Below are positions 41,180 through 50,228 of a stretch of 64,000 nt of DNA, one piece after another (within the stretch, counting starts at the first letter, position 1; each line of letters begins with the position of its first letter). Origin of the DNA: Paludibacteraceae bacterium. Its GTDB lineage: Bacteria; Bacteroidota; Bacteroidia; Bacteroidales; Paludibacteraceae. The DNA lies in the NCBI GenBank assembly GCA_017556705.1, contig JAFYMG010000009.1:62001-126000 (forward strand), in the 5' to 3' direction. The translations under genes and the position numbers were made by a program. Under the pieces are notes generated by a model that was not told the origin of the DNA, did no database searches, and saw only the letters and a program-made list of their open reading frames with translations.

Positions 41180-43234
41180 CTATAGACGTTCCAACTGCTC
41201 ACGTACAGCTCGCAGTATAGGCTCTACACTCATTGGTGTTCCCACTGCACCACGCATCCAAGCATCTGGAGTCAAATATCCTTGTTGGTATATCCGTGTG
41301 TATTCTTTCGCCCATTCTTCTGGCGTTTCACACTTTGCCAAATATTCATCCAATTGATACTGCACGAGATTACCTATCGGATATGCAGGCAAATATAATG
41401 CGTATCCTACCATGTGCGAATAGATTGCTAATAATGGACTGTTCTCTTCGCCTAATATAGGAGCATAATATTTGTTCCACACCTCCGCAGCAATAGTCAC
41501 AACCGCCTCACATAACTCTGTAGCATTGGCTTTAGGATGGGCATACAACCATTGCCACATACGTATATCTACCAAACTCACACCCATAATCTCGTACATA
41601 CCCCAAATCATATCAAAGAGTTGTTCAGATTGGTGTGACGGTTGTACAGTGCGGTGTAGAAGTTGTAAATCTCGTTCTTGGAATAAGAAGGCACTCGCCT
41701 CTGTAAAACCTGTATTCGGAATACCGGCCAAAGTATAATAATCTATATCATATAGTGAAATCACCTCCTCTACATTATGTCCAAATTCGTGCACCGCAAT
41801 ATTATATCCCTTATAATCCATCCCTTTTTCACCAATACGCGTACGCAGTCGTGCGGGCTGCTGTCTGCCAACACATGGACGTGCGTGCCCCGAACCACGG
41901 GCTGATTCTACCACAATATGTGAAGCAATCTCCTGGGCTTTTCTAGGAGCAAACCCCAAGTCCATTAACATGCGTGGCATATCCAGCTCAAATGCCTTAG
42001 CGCTGGGATAACGCTGTTGTATTTGGGATGTAAGAACGTCCTCAGAAATAGTGCTACGACTCTTAAATCCATCATACCAAATATCATACGGACGAAGGTC
42101 ACGTCCTAAACGGTTGCGGATAATCTGCGCTACTTGTTTCACTTCATCCGACTGCACTAACTGCACAAACAATAATTCGATCTCTTCGATTGGTATCTCA
42201 AGATCATCATCAAAAGTACGTGCCACATGCGACGGAGCATCCTTGCGATGCGCATCTATCGCTTGCAATGCGTGAAAGATATTGATAATCTGCTGATAAC
42301 GCGTATCTGGTTCGCGACTGATATCTACTTTGAGTTTGACATCCGAATCAGAATTCCCGCCTACAAAATTAGTGGTGGGGCACCACACTAATTTGTCATT
42401 GTTAACTACGCATTCTGGTATTTCTTGACGAATGATACGCAACATTACCTGATAAATCATCTCTTGCTTCTCATTGGCGTGAGGCACAGCAGCATAATTG
42501 GACTTCAATTCATCACGCAAGTTCCAGTGCGAAAGCAAAGCCATCGGCTCTTGCCACAACGCATCACCTTGCTCAGTACGCAGACAATGCATCATGATAT
42601 TATAACCCGCAATATAATTCTCTGCTTGACTCAAGGCTTGTGAATAAGCCGCCATTATACTTCCTGGCACACGGGTATGAAACATATCCCCCAATCGAGC
42701 ATATGCCCACTCCTGACGTGTCCACTGACCGCCTAAAGTATTTTTCTCTTCCAAACTATAATGTGGGAAATTCAACACACAGATATGAGCTATCTTATTG
42801 GCAAACATATCTTCAGCAAAATGCGACATAGGAGTATAACCACTGATAATCCAATCAATGCTTGTAGGCTCACCCTTATCAACAAGTGTTGTCGGCTCTT
42901 GCAAAGTATTATTAAGCACATCAGCACTTTGGCTGCACTGCTCTACAATATATGCTAACCTATCATAAAGAAGTTTGCGCTCTTTTGATGTACCTACATA
43001 TGAGTTGATTACCAACGATTGGAAATCACTCTCGCTGCCATCACTCTCATTCCATAATGCGGCCACTTGCTCCACGCCACGTGCAATGAGCGCGTAATCA
43101 GCATCGGGATACGCTTCTGCTATAGCCGCTATACTCGTTTGAATGGTGGTGTCACTGATCATAGGTTGATTACAATTGGTCTGGCATGCAACTAACATCG
43201 TTGCTATGCCAAGAAAAATAATAACATGTTTCAT
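41180..43234 (-). CDS. HEXXH zinc metallopeptidase lipoprotein
   Basis: A 684-residue lipoprotein (lipobox LVACQ). The zinc motif AVHEFGHNVEE is at about residues 481-491, followed about 25 residues later by NTGFTEASAF, whose Glu is the likely third ligand; this is the gluzincin layout. I cannot place it in a named MEROPS family; the helical N-terminal two-thirds and the HEFGH-E spacing recall M3-like oligopeptidases. Start at 43234 (MKHVIIF) gives the lipoprotein signal; the upstream ATG overlaps the promoter-like region. Probably acts on peptides at the outer membrane or periplasm. Confidence 0.78.
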   Translation of the reverse strand: MKHVIIFLGIATMLVACQTNCNQPMISDTTIQTSIAAIAEAYPDADYALIARGVEQVAALWNESDGSESDFQSLVINSYVGTSKERKLLYDRLAYIVEQCSQSADVLNNTLQEPTTLVDKGEPTSIDWIISGYTPMSHFAEDMFANKIAHICVLNFPHYSLEEKNTLGGQWTRQEWAYARLGDMFHTRVPGSIMAAYSQALSQAENYIAGYNIMMHCLRTEQGDALWQEPMALLSHWNLRDELKSNYAAVPHANEKQEMIYQVMLRIIRQEIPECVVNNDKLVWCPTTNFVGGNSDSDVKLKVDISREPDTRYQQIINIFHALQAIDAHRKDAPSHVARTFDDDLEIPIEEIELLFVQLVQSDEVKQVAQIIRNRLGRDLRPYDIWYDGFKSRSTISEDVLTSQIQQRYPSAKAFELDMPRMLMDLGFAPRKAQEIASHIVVESARGSGHARPCVGRQQPARLRTRIGEKGMDYKGYNIAVHEFGHNVEEVISLYDIDYYTLAGIPNTGFTEASAFLFQERDLQLLHRTVQPSHQSEQLFDMIWGMYEIMGVSLVDIRMWQWLYAHPKANATELCEAVVTIAAEVWNKYYAPILGEENSPLLAIYSHMVGYALYLPAYPIGNLVQYQLDEYLAKCETPEEWAKEYTRIYQQGYLTPDAWMRGAVGTPMSVEPILRAVREQLERL

Positions 43235-43255
43235 ATTGAATTTTGCATTTGCGCA

Positions 43256-43263
43256 CAAAAGTA
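43256..43263 (-). promoter_or_regulatory. Possible -7 element of the metallopeptidase promoter
   Basis: On minus TACTTTTG, one base from TAnnTTTG-like boxes, 22 bp before the start. No TTTG at the right distance, so it is weak. Confidence 0.4.
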
Positions 43264-43362
43264 CAATATTTTTTGCAAATATAAAAATTTTTTGATCTCT
43301 TTTGCACAGTTTTTGTATCTATTGGAAAAAAGACCATTAAACCTTAACCAAAATTTATAACA

Positions 43363-44658
43363 ATGAAACGCAAATCATTTATCCTATTTCTTGCTTTTGC
43401 ACTATTTAGCTTGATGGCATTACAGGCAAACGAAGAAACACCAAATACTGGCAACACCGCCATCGTACCCAACGAGGCAAAACTCACTTCCTACGTGATG
43501 CTGAGTCCGTTAGATACTGCTGCTTTGCCACACATTCCTCATAAAAAAACTGGAGGACGTTTTGTACGCAGAGCATTGGATCAAGATATGATTTGGGAAC
43601 AAACCCAGAATGAGTTGCGGCGCCACAATTTCTCAGAACGAAGTCTCTATCGTACTATGTACAAGATATATCGCTATACAAGCAAGCATTATGTATCTAT
43701 TCCTTGTGCATATTGGAGCAAAAACACAAATGGTGACTCAATACTTGTTTCTGGCAAAGTATATTTACCCAAAAATCGCGACCTCCAAGGTATTGTCATT
43801 GCCAATCATTATACCATTACCTCTGATATAGAAGCACCAAGCAATACGCTTTCAACAGAGAGCATCTTCACAATGAAAGGCTATGCCGTGATCATGCCAG
43901 ATTATATAGGTTACGGCTTATCGCACGAGGAAGTACATCCATACCTACATTGGAGAAGTGCCGCACAAACAGCTGTAGATCTACTAAATTGTATGCCCTC
44001 ATTGCTAAATTACTATGGATATTCCTACCCTACAGATGTAGTTATTTCGGGCTACTCACAAGGCGGAGCAGTAGCGTTAGGAGTAGCTCGAATGATAGAA
44101 GAGAACTGCAACAATCAGATTGATTGGACTGTGCGCAAACTCTATGCAGGAGCAGGACCATATGATCCAGCCACTACGTATATTTATAGTATAGAAAGTG
44201 ACACCATTGGTATACCAGCAGCTATTCCATTAATTGTGATGGGATTAAACGAGGCATACGATTTAGGATTTGAAAAAGAGGACTTTTTCCTTGAACCATT
44301 ATTATCCAACTATGAAAAATGGGTACTATCGAAAAAATATACTGTCAAAGAACTTAACCAGTTAATGGGATCCATTCTTATGAGCGAACTGATGACACCA
44401 GAATCACTTGACCCGAATCTTCCTCTCTCGGATATACTATACGAAGCGTTAGTATGGAATAGTAACGTAGGATATAACTTGCAAGCACCCGCATATTTTT
44501 TGCATAGCATCGAAGATCAAGTAGTACCTTTGATTAATACTCTTAACCTCCAATCGCAAATGCCAGATACCTCTCAAATCTACTTTGATTACGGCTACTA
44601 TGGCTCGCATATGGAAGCTAATATACCATTTATGCAATACGTGTACCAAGATCTATAA
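43363..44658 (+). CDS. Secreted alpha/beta hydrolase, secretory-lipase type (copy 1)
   Basis: A 431-residue protein with a signal peptide (about 1-22). The nucleophile elbow is ISGYSQGGAVALG (Ser about 231), the acid probably in LHSIEDQVVPL (Asp about 382) and the His in YGSHMEANI (about 417), the order of fungal-type secretory lipases (LIP family). IANHYTITSDIEAP and GYAVIMPDYIGYGLSHEEVHPYLHW give the oxyanion and lid regions. It is a clear paralogue of the next gene. Probably hydrolyses esters outside the cytoplasm; natural substrate unknown. Confidence 0.85.
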   Translation: MKRKSFILFLAFALFSLMALQANEETPNTGNTAIVPNEAKLTSYVMLSPLDTAALPHIPHKKTGGRFVRRALDQDMIWEQTQNELRRHNFSERSLYRTMYKIYRYTSKHYVSIPCAYWSKNTNGDSILVSGKVYLPKNRDLQGIVIANHYTITSDIEAPSNTLSTESIFTMKGYAVIMPDYIGYGLSHEEVHPYLHWRSAAQTAVDLLNCMPSLLNYYGYSYPTDVVISGYSQGGAVALGVARMIEENCNNQIDWTVRKLYAGAGPYDPATTYIYSIESDTIGIPAAIPLIVMGLNEAYDLGFEKEDFFLEPLLSNYEKWVLSKKYTVKELNQLMGSILMSELMTPESLDPNLPLSDILYEALVWNSNVGYNLQAPAYFLHSIEDQVVPLINTLNLQSQMPDTSQIYFDYGYYGSHMEANIPFMQYVYQDL

Positions 44659-44713
44659 AGATTGTAATTTAACGAACAAAATGCAATCTAATAGCAAAAA
44701 TTATTCTATTTTG

Positions 44714-44745
44714 TTTGCATATTTGTGTTTTTTGTAGTACCTTTG
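44714..44745 (+). promoter_or_regulatory. Bacteroidetes-type promoter for lipase copy 2
   Basis: TTTG at 44714-44717, 20-bp spacer, TACCTTTG at 44738-44745. It rules out the in-frame ATG at 44715 as start. Confidence 0.83.
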
Positions 44746-44771
44746 CAGCGCAAGTAATACAATCATCTGAG

Positions 44772-46022
44772 ATGAAAAGAATAGCACTCATACTGTTAGT
44801 AGGTATATTCGTAGGTTGTCAATCTGACCCGAAGTCGTCAACTGCGAATAAGGAAAGGTATGAATATCAAATGATTTCTCCATTGGATACCAACACACTC
44901 CCAAAAATACCACATAATGGAGGTAGTGGTGTTTTGGTTCGTGAAGTATTAAACCATAACCTCATATGGCAAGTGGCAAAATATCCACTCGTATGGCAAG
45001 ATTTCTCTGCTGAGAGTATCGCACAAATGATGCAAATTATATATTTCTTTACGCATCATTATTATGTAGGGATTCCTTGTGCATATTGGAGTCAGAAGCC
45101 CAATGGAGATTCATTACTCGTTTCTGGACAAGTCTATTTACCCAAAAATCGTAAACTCAATGGTATCATGATCGCTAATCATTATATGATGACCTCAGAC
45201 GCAGAAGTGCCAACCAACATGACTGCCATGGAAACCATTTTCCTTATGAAGGATTATGCAGTCATCATGCCAGATTATGTAGGCTACGGCTTATCACGCG
45301 AAGAAGCACATCCATTTCTGCATTGGCGTAATGCCGCGCATACAGCGGTTGATTTGCTCAATTGTATGCCACAATTATTGGATTATTATGGATATGAATA
45401 TCCCAAGGAAGTTGTGATTGAAGGTTATTCACAAGGCGCATCAGTAGCTTTAGGTGTCGCACGAATGCTAGAAGAGACAGACAGTGATTGGACCATACGC
45501 AAATTATATGCAGGTGCAGGTCCTTATAATCCAGCCCTCGCATATGACTACTGCGTAGCTCACAATATAGTAGGAATACCATCGTTAATTCCGCTGATAA
45601 TCATAGGGATGAATGATGCATATAACCTAGGCTTGAACTTTGAAGACATTTTCCTTGAACCGTTACTATCCAATTACGAAGAATGGATATATTCTAAATC
45701 ATATCCCATGAAAGAAATTGACAGATTAATGGGATCCAAATACATGAGCGAATTAATGCAAAATCCATGGATGAACCGTGACGACTCTACAACCAAGATA
45801 TTGTATAGTGCATTGCTAGATAATAGTAACGTAGGATATGATTTACAATCACCCGCATACTTCATACATAGTTTGGATGATGAGATTGTACCCCTCTACA
45901 ACACACTAATCTTAATGGAAAACATGCCTGATAATTCACAAATAGAGTACGATTTTCAACATTACGGCACACATATGGAAACTAGTATAGCATTCTTGAA
46001 GGCTGTTTTTCAAGATTTGTAA
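44772..46022 (+). CDS. Lipoprotein alpha/beta hydrolase, secretory-lipase type (copy 2)
   Basis: A 416-residue lipoprotein (lipobox FVGCQ at about residue 16). Catalytic triad as in copy 1: IEGYSQGASVALG, HSLDDEIVPLYN and YGTHMETSI. The two copies can be aligned along nearly their whole length (for example GYAVIMPDYIGYGLS versus DYAVIMPDYVGYGLS), so they arose by tandem duplication and then took different export signals: cleaved signal here a lipobox, there none. It has its own promoter. Confidence 0.86.
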   Translation: MKRIALILLVGIFVGCQSDPKSSTANKERYEYQMISPLDTNTLPKIPHNGGSGVLVREVLNHNLIWQVAKYPLVWQDFSAESIAQMMQIIYFFTHHYYVGIPCAYWSQKPNGDSLLVSGQVYLPKNRKLNGIMIANHYMMTSDAEVPTNMTAMETIFLMKDYAVIMPDYVGYGLSREEAHPFLHWRNAAHTAVDLLNCMPQLLDYYGYEYPKEVVIEGYSQGASVALGVARMLEETDSDWTIRKLYAGAGPYNPALAYDYCVAHNIVGIPSLIPLIIIGMNDAYNLGLNFEDIFLEPLLSNYEEWIYSKSYPMKEIDRLMGSKYMSELMQNPWMNRDDSTTKILYSALLDNSNVGYDLQSPAYFIHSLDDEIVPLYNTLILMENMPDNSQIEYDFQHYGTHMETSIAFLKAVFQDL

Positions 46023-46117
46023 CCAACAACTGCATGTTGCACTGGAAGAATTTATCACAATTCTAACAGGCATCAGCAGTCATAAACCTAAATTCTAACC
46101 TTTAAATCTTAACAACA

Positions 46118-46624
46118 ATGAAGAAGTTTTTTCTAATGGCTTTGGTTGTCAGCCTGTTCGGTGCATGTGATGCATCATCTAAAGTAGACAACAGTACTGT
46201 AAAATCAGTAGATTTGAATCGCTACCTTGGTAGCTGGTATGAGATTGCTAAGTTTGACCACAGCTTTGAGCGTGGATTAGACCATGCGATGGCGCGCTAT
46301 ACATTGCGCGATGATGGCAAGATTGATGTCCTAAATACGGGCATTAAAGACGGTCGAGCTAAGGATGCAAAGGGTATTGCAAAAACGACGGGTGTACCCG
46401 GTTTGCTGCGCGTTTCGTTCTTCGGACCATTCTTTGGCGATTACCGCATTATGATGTTGGACGAGAACTATCAATACGTGCTGGTTGGTGGCGGTACAGA
46501 CAAATATCTGTGGATCTTATCTCGTACACCTGAACTAGATGAAGCAACAAAATCACTCATCCTTGCCGAGGCGGATCGACGTGGATATGACACTGGAAAA
46601 CTAATCTGGGTAAAGCAGAAATAG
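46118..46624 (+). CDS. Lipocalin-family lipoprotein (Blc-like)
   Basis: A 168-residue lipoprotein (lipobox LFGACD). The lipocalin signature RYLGSWYEIAKFDHSFERGL at about residues 36-55 and the strand AKGIAKTTGVPGLLRVSFFGPFFGDYRIM in parts (LLRVSFFGPF, DYRIMML) fit the bacterial lipocalin Blc, as does the final ILSRTPELDE. Blc binds lysophospholipids at the outer membrane. It is convergent with rmuC, only 3 bp apart. Confidence 0.9.
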   Translation: MKKFFLMALVVSLFGACDASSKVDNSTVKSVDLNRYLGSWYEIAKFDHSFERGLDHAMARYTLRDDGKIDVLNTGIKDGRAKDAKGIAKTTGVPGLLRVSFFGPFFGDYRIMMLDENYQYVLVGGGTDKYLWILSRTPELDEATKSLILAEADRRGYDTGKLIWVKQK

Positions 46625-46627
46625 TGC

Positions 46628-47950
46628 TTAATTTTCCTCGATTTGATCGAGAGAATCTACAGAATAGGAATCGGGTAATACTTTCTTGGTCTTAACGCCC
46701 ATATCACGAAGGCGCAAGCCCGTATCCAATACACTGCGGGAGCCAACCACAAGCTGATGGTTGGCTTCTTCGTAAGCGACAGAAGCTTGCTTGAGGCCCT
46801 TCTCTATCTTACCAAATTTCTCGATAAAACCGTTTAATCTATCAAGCAGCAACCCAACGGTCTGGAATACTTTGGCGTAGCTCTTGTTTTGCTCTATCTG
46901 ACGCCAGGTCACATTCACAATGCGTAGCGCCGCATATAGATTCATTTCGCTAACAATGAATATACGATCTTTAAGGAAAGTTTCACGCCAAAGATTCTTT
47001 TCGTGCGCCATAGCCACTTGCATTGCGCCCTCGTTAGGGATAAACATAAACACGAAATCGGCTGATTTTCTGCCATTTTCGATGTATGCAGCATAGTTTG
47101 CTCGGCGTAGTTCGTTGATATGATTATGAATACTAGTCAGAATCTCCTTAGCATATATTTCACGCTCATCGTCGGTCTTAGCATGGACATAATTGTCATA
47201 AGAGGTGATAGTCATCTTAGAGTCAATGATTACATCCTCCTTGTCGTCTAAGTGCAAGATGAAATCAGGGCGCATGATCTTATTCGTCTCTTCGTTGCGC
47301 AAGGTTTGCCCCTTTTCATCGCGCAAAGTGGGTTGATAGACATAGTGAATACCCTCTTTAAGCCCCTGACTTTCCAGCATTTCCTTTACCACCAGTTCTC
47401 CCCAATCGCCTTGTGACTTAGGTTGATAAAGCAATGTTTCCACCAATCGATCTGCGCGATTGCCGATGGATTCGGTCTTTTCTACCAGATTTTTGATACT
47501 TTGCTCAAGACGAGTAGTGGTATTACCATGTTGAGTTTGGGTATCCTTCATCTCTTTTTCCAACTTGGATATAGTCTCCTTGAGCGGATCAATGATGGAG
47601 GACATCTGAGTGCGGTTGGTTTGTTCCAACTTCTCGCTGCGTATGTCTAGGAGTTTTTGGGTAGTGTTGGTCAGTTCCGCTTGAAGAAACTTGATTTGTT
47701 CCGCCAATTTCTCATCAGCTTGTTGGCGAGTTGCCTCGTTCTTTTCCTTCTCGTACTTGAGTTCGAGTTCTTTTTGCGAAAGAAGGAGTTTGGCTTCTTG
47801 TACTTTTGTTTGTTCCTTGGCAAGCGCTTGCTCGGCAGTAGTCAGTTGTTGACGAACATGAGTAAGCTGTTGGCGCATAAGCCAATAAACCAGCGCTCCT
47901 ACTGCTATAGCCAGGAGAATGCCAATGATGGATGCAATTATAATTTCCAT
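46628..47950 (-). CDS. rmuC: DNA recombination protein RmuC homologue
   Basis: A 440-residue protein: N-terminal membrane helix (about 3-24), long coiled coil (about 25-170, QQLTTAEQALAKEQTKVQEA), then the RmuC domain (about 180-410: LVETLLYQPKSQGDWGELVVKEMLESQGL, RPDFILHLDDKEDVIIDSKM, FIPNEGAMQVAM). The DSK region resembles restriction-endonuclease-like folds; RmuC limits recombination at inverted repeats in E. coli. Given the many short palindromes in this window, the presence of RmuC is worth noting, though the family is widespread. Confidence 0.93.
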   Translation of the reverse strand: MEIIIASIIGILLAIAVGALVYWLMRQQLTHVRQQLTTAEQALAKEQTKVQEAKLLLSQKELELKYEKEKNEATRQQADEKLAEQIKFLQAELTNTTQKLLDIRSEKLEQTNRTQMSSIIDPLKETISKLEKEMKDTQTQHGNTTTRLEQSIKNLVEKTESIGNRADRLVETLLYQPKSQGDWGELVVKEMLESQGLKEGIHYVYQPTLRDEKGQTLRNEETNKIMRPDFILHLDDKEDVIIDSKMTITSYDNYVHAKTDDEREIYAKEILTSIHNHINELRRANYAAYIENGRKSADFVFMFIPNEGAMQVAMAHEKNLWRETFLKDRIFIVSEMNLYAALRIVNVTWRQIEQNKSYAKVFQTVGLLLDRLNGFIEKFGKIEKGLKQASVAYEEANHQLVVGSRSVLDTGLRLRDMGVKTKKVLPDSYSVDSLDQIEEN

Positions 47951-47963
47951 AGTCTAATTATTA

Positions 47964-47994
47964 AAAAATGGAGCGATAAATTCGCTCCATTTTT
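47964..47994 (-). terminator. Rho-independent terminator, minus strand
   Basis: AAAAATGGAGCG/CGCTCCATTTTT stem with a 7-nt loop, 12 bp past the glycosidase stop on minus and just before rmuC. Confidence 0.85.
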
Positions 47995-48005
47995 ATGCAT
48001 TTGAA

Positions 48006-49202
48006 TTACTTTCTTGGAGCAGGAACGTAGGTAGGATAGAATACTTGCTTCAAGCTATCGGTAAGGTTGCATCGATTCTCAATCAAGTCGCATGCACGGA
48101 AATAACACTCACCAGTGATACCAGGAATAGTGCGATTGAGACGTAATTGACGGCAGATCTCGTTGCCCTCGCGCCATGCGGCAGCACCTCTCTCGTTTCC
48201 TAAGTGGAATGGAGCCATACCGATATACACGCGGCATGTCTCGGTAGCATGCTCTGCCCACCAATGTGCAAGGATCTCATAGTCAGCCACTTTCTTACCA
48301 ATCTCCCAGTAGAGTTGAGGTACTACATAGTCAATCCAACCTTTCTCCATCCAAAGGAGGATGTCAGCATACAGTTGGTCGTAGTTTTGCAAACCATTGG
48401 TCTCGCTACCGCGTGGGTCGTTGGCGATATTGCGCCAGATACCGAAAGGTGAGATACCAAACTCTACGTTTGGCTTGATACTGTTGATAGTATTGTGAAC
48501 AGCCTCAATAGCGAGGTTCACGTTGTCACGACGCCAGTCACCGATATTATCAAAGCCACGTGGGTCGTTGGCATATGCTGCTGAATCAGGGAACTCTTCG
48601 CCTGCGATAGGATAAGGATAGAAATAGTCATCCATGTGGATAGCTTGGATGTCGTAGCGAGTAACAAGGTCGGCTGCGACTTGGCAAAGGAAGTCACGTG
48701 TCTCTTGAAGATGAGGTGCATAGTACCATTGTTTGCCGTATTTAACGAACCACTCTGGGTGCTTGTGATACATGTGGTTTGGCGCGAGTGAGTCGATATG
48801 CATCGCAGGGATAGTCACGCGATAAGGGTTGATCCATACGTGTACATCTATACCGCGCTTGTGTGCTTCAGTGCATACGAACTCCAGTGGGTCATAATTG
48901 GCAACTTCGCCTTGTTTGCCAGTCAACCAATGGCTCCATGGCTCGAGCTCAGATGGATAGAGCGCGTCGGCAGTAGGGCGTACTTGGAATACGACAGCGT
49001 TGAGGTGCATGGCTTGGAAGGAGTCGAGCATGTTGATCATCTCTTGCTTTTGCAACTCATTGTCGCCGATAGCAGCCTTGCTTGGCCAGTCGATGTTGGC
49101 TACGGTACTGATCCATGCAGCACGGAAATAAGGCTCTTGTTTTGCACAAGATGTCATTGCGAAAATCGTCATCAATGACAGGAGAATGAATGTTTTTTTC
49201 AT
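48006..49202 (-). CDS. GHL10/DUF187 family glycoside hydrolase-like lipoprotein
   Basis: A 398-residue lipoprotein (lipobox MTSCAK). The DUF187/GHL10 start is FRAAWISTVANIDWPSKAA, then NAVVFQVRPTADALYPSELEPWSHWLTGKQG, DVHVWINPYRV and AIHMDDYFYPYP with acidic residues typical of the TIM-barrel active site. Members act on peptidoglycan or related glycans. It ends soon after the barrel, so it lacks the C-terminal domains of longer members. 16 bp downstream of the esterase gene on the same strand. Confidence 0.87.
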   Translation of the reverse strand: MKKTFILLSLMTIFAMTSCAKQEPYFRAAWISTVANIDWPSKAAIGDNELQKQEMINMLDSFQAMHLNAVVFQVRPTADALYPSELEPWSHWLTGKQGEVANYDPLEFVCTEAHKRGIDVHVWINPYRVTIPAMHIDSLAPNHMYHKHPEWFVKYGKQWYYAPHLQETRDFLCQVAADLVTRYDIQAIHMDDYFYPYPIAGEEFPDSAAYANDPRGFDNIGDWRRDNVNLAIEAVHNTINSIKPNVEFGISPFGIWRNIANDPRGSETNGLQNYDQLYADILLWMEKGWIDYVVPQLYWEIGKKVADYEILAHWWAEHATETCRVYIGMAPFHLGNERGAAAWREGNEICRQLRLNRTIPGITGECYFRACDLIENRCNLTDSLKQVFYPTYVPAPRK

Positions 49203-49218
49203 GTGATGTAATTATAAG

Positions 49219-50079
49219 TTAGTTATTAGTAAATATTTTCTGCGCAAAGATGGTGAGATAATCCATCCAGTTTTGCCAAGAGTGTCCGCCAGCTGATTCA
49301 TGGTACTCGTATGGATATTGCTTCTCATCCAAGTATTGGCGATATACAACATTGTCTTGATAGAGGAAATCGTCCACACCGCATGCAATCCAATAGAGTT
49401 GTGGTGGATTGGCAAATTGCTGCGTGAGTAGTGCCTCTGTTTGGCTGTATGTGGGCTTGTCGGATAGTGCTAAGTCACTGATAGCCAAAGTGCGCTCTGC
49501 ACGATGTTGGCTCATATATGGCACGTATAGCGCGGAGAATATACCCACATAGTCAAACGATTGGTTCAACAACGCAGCCGTGTGCATGGTGTGGAATCCG
49601 CCCATTGACAAACCCGCAATGGCGCGATGCTGCTTGTCTGCAATGGTGCGATAGTGCGCTTCGGTCCACGCGATGAGTTGGCTGAAATTCTCTTCAAAAG
49701 TACTCTCCATCCATAGGCGTGTCTCTTTGGGATAGTGCTTGCCTGTTTGTTCTAGATAACCGTTAGGCATCACCACAATCATCGGCTGGCATAGTTCGTT
49801 GGTGATTAACGAATCGAGGATTGCCTTGGCGCAACCTTTTGTGAGCCAACCTGTTTCATCATCTCCACTGCCGTGCAATAGATATAGCACAGGATACTCC
49901 TCTTTGGAGGTTGCGTATCCCTCTGGTAAATAGATAGTCACGCCTGCTTCTCCAATGCTAGATGGGAAGGAGGTTACTACCACTTGACTGGGTTCGATGG
50001 CTTGTTTTGCTTTAGGACAACAACCTGTACACGCGACGATTAACGCCACAACGAAAACACTTAGATACTTGCTTTTCAT
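49219..50079 (-). CDS. Secreted esterase (CE1/esterase-D-like alpha/beta hydrolase)
   Basis: A 286-residue protein with a lipoprotein-like N-terminus (IVACTGCCPK). VLYLLHGSGDDETGWLTKG is the oxyanion region, the nucleophile elbow is IAGLSMGGFHTMH (Ser about 159), the acid lies near WIACGVDDFLY, and the His in AGGHSWQNWMDYL (about 270). This is the feruloyl/acetyl-xylan esterase type fold. It heads a two-gene unit with the GHL10 glycosidase, so it may deacylate a glycan that the glycosidase then cuts. Substrate not determined. Confidence 0.87.
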   Translation of the reverse strand: MKSKYLSVFVVALIVACTGCCPKAKQAIEPSQVVVTSFPSSIGEAGVTIYLPEGYATSKEEYPVLYLLHGSGDDETGWLTKGCAKAILDSLITNELCQPMIVVMPNGYLEQTGKHYPKETRLWMESTFEENFSQLIAWTEAHYRTIADKQHRAIAGLSMGGFHTMHTAALLNQSFDYVGIFSALYVPYMSQHRAERTLAISDLALSDKPTYSQTEALLTQQFANPPQLYWIACGVDDFLYQDNVVYRQYLDEKQYPYEYHESAGGHSWQNWMDYLTIFAQKIFTNN

Positions 50080-50113
50080 ACTATTTTGAATATGTTATTT
50101 CGTTTTTCGGCTG

Positions 50114-50145
50114 CAAAATTACAAAATTATTTGCATATATCCAAA
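50114..50145 (-). promoter_or_regulatory. Bacteroidetes-type promoter for the esterase unit (minus strand)
   Basis: On minus: TTTG (50145-50142), 20-bp spacer, TAATTTTG (50121-50114). It overlaps the plus-strand promoter for the NifU-like gene. Confidence 0.62.
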
Positions 50146-50161
50146 CTTTTTTGTACTTTTG
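50130..50161 (+). promoter_or_regulatory. Bacteroidetes-type promoter for the NifU-like/GGGtGRT pair
   Basis: TTTG at 50130-50133, 20-bp spacer, TACTTTTG at 50154-50161. It shares 16 bp with the divergent minus-strand promoter. Confidence 0.76.
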
Positions 50162-50191
50162 CACCCGATTATGGAATATTGTGCTTGATAA

Positions 50192-50223
50192 ACAAATAAA
50201 CTAATCAACTAATAAACTAATAA
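50192..50223. repeat. Octamer array (ACTAATAA), four units, in a 5' leader
   Basis: ACAAATAA, ACTAATCA, ACTAATAA, ACTAATAA, ending 5 bp before the ATG at 50229. Confidence 0.82.
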
Positions 50224-50228
50224 ACATT

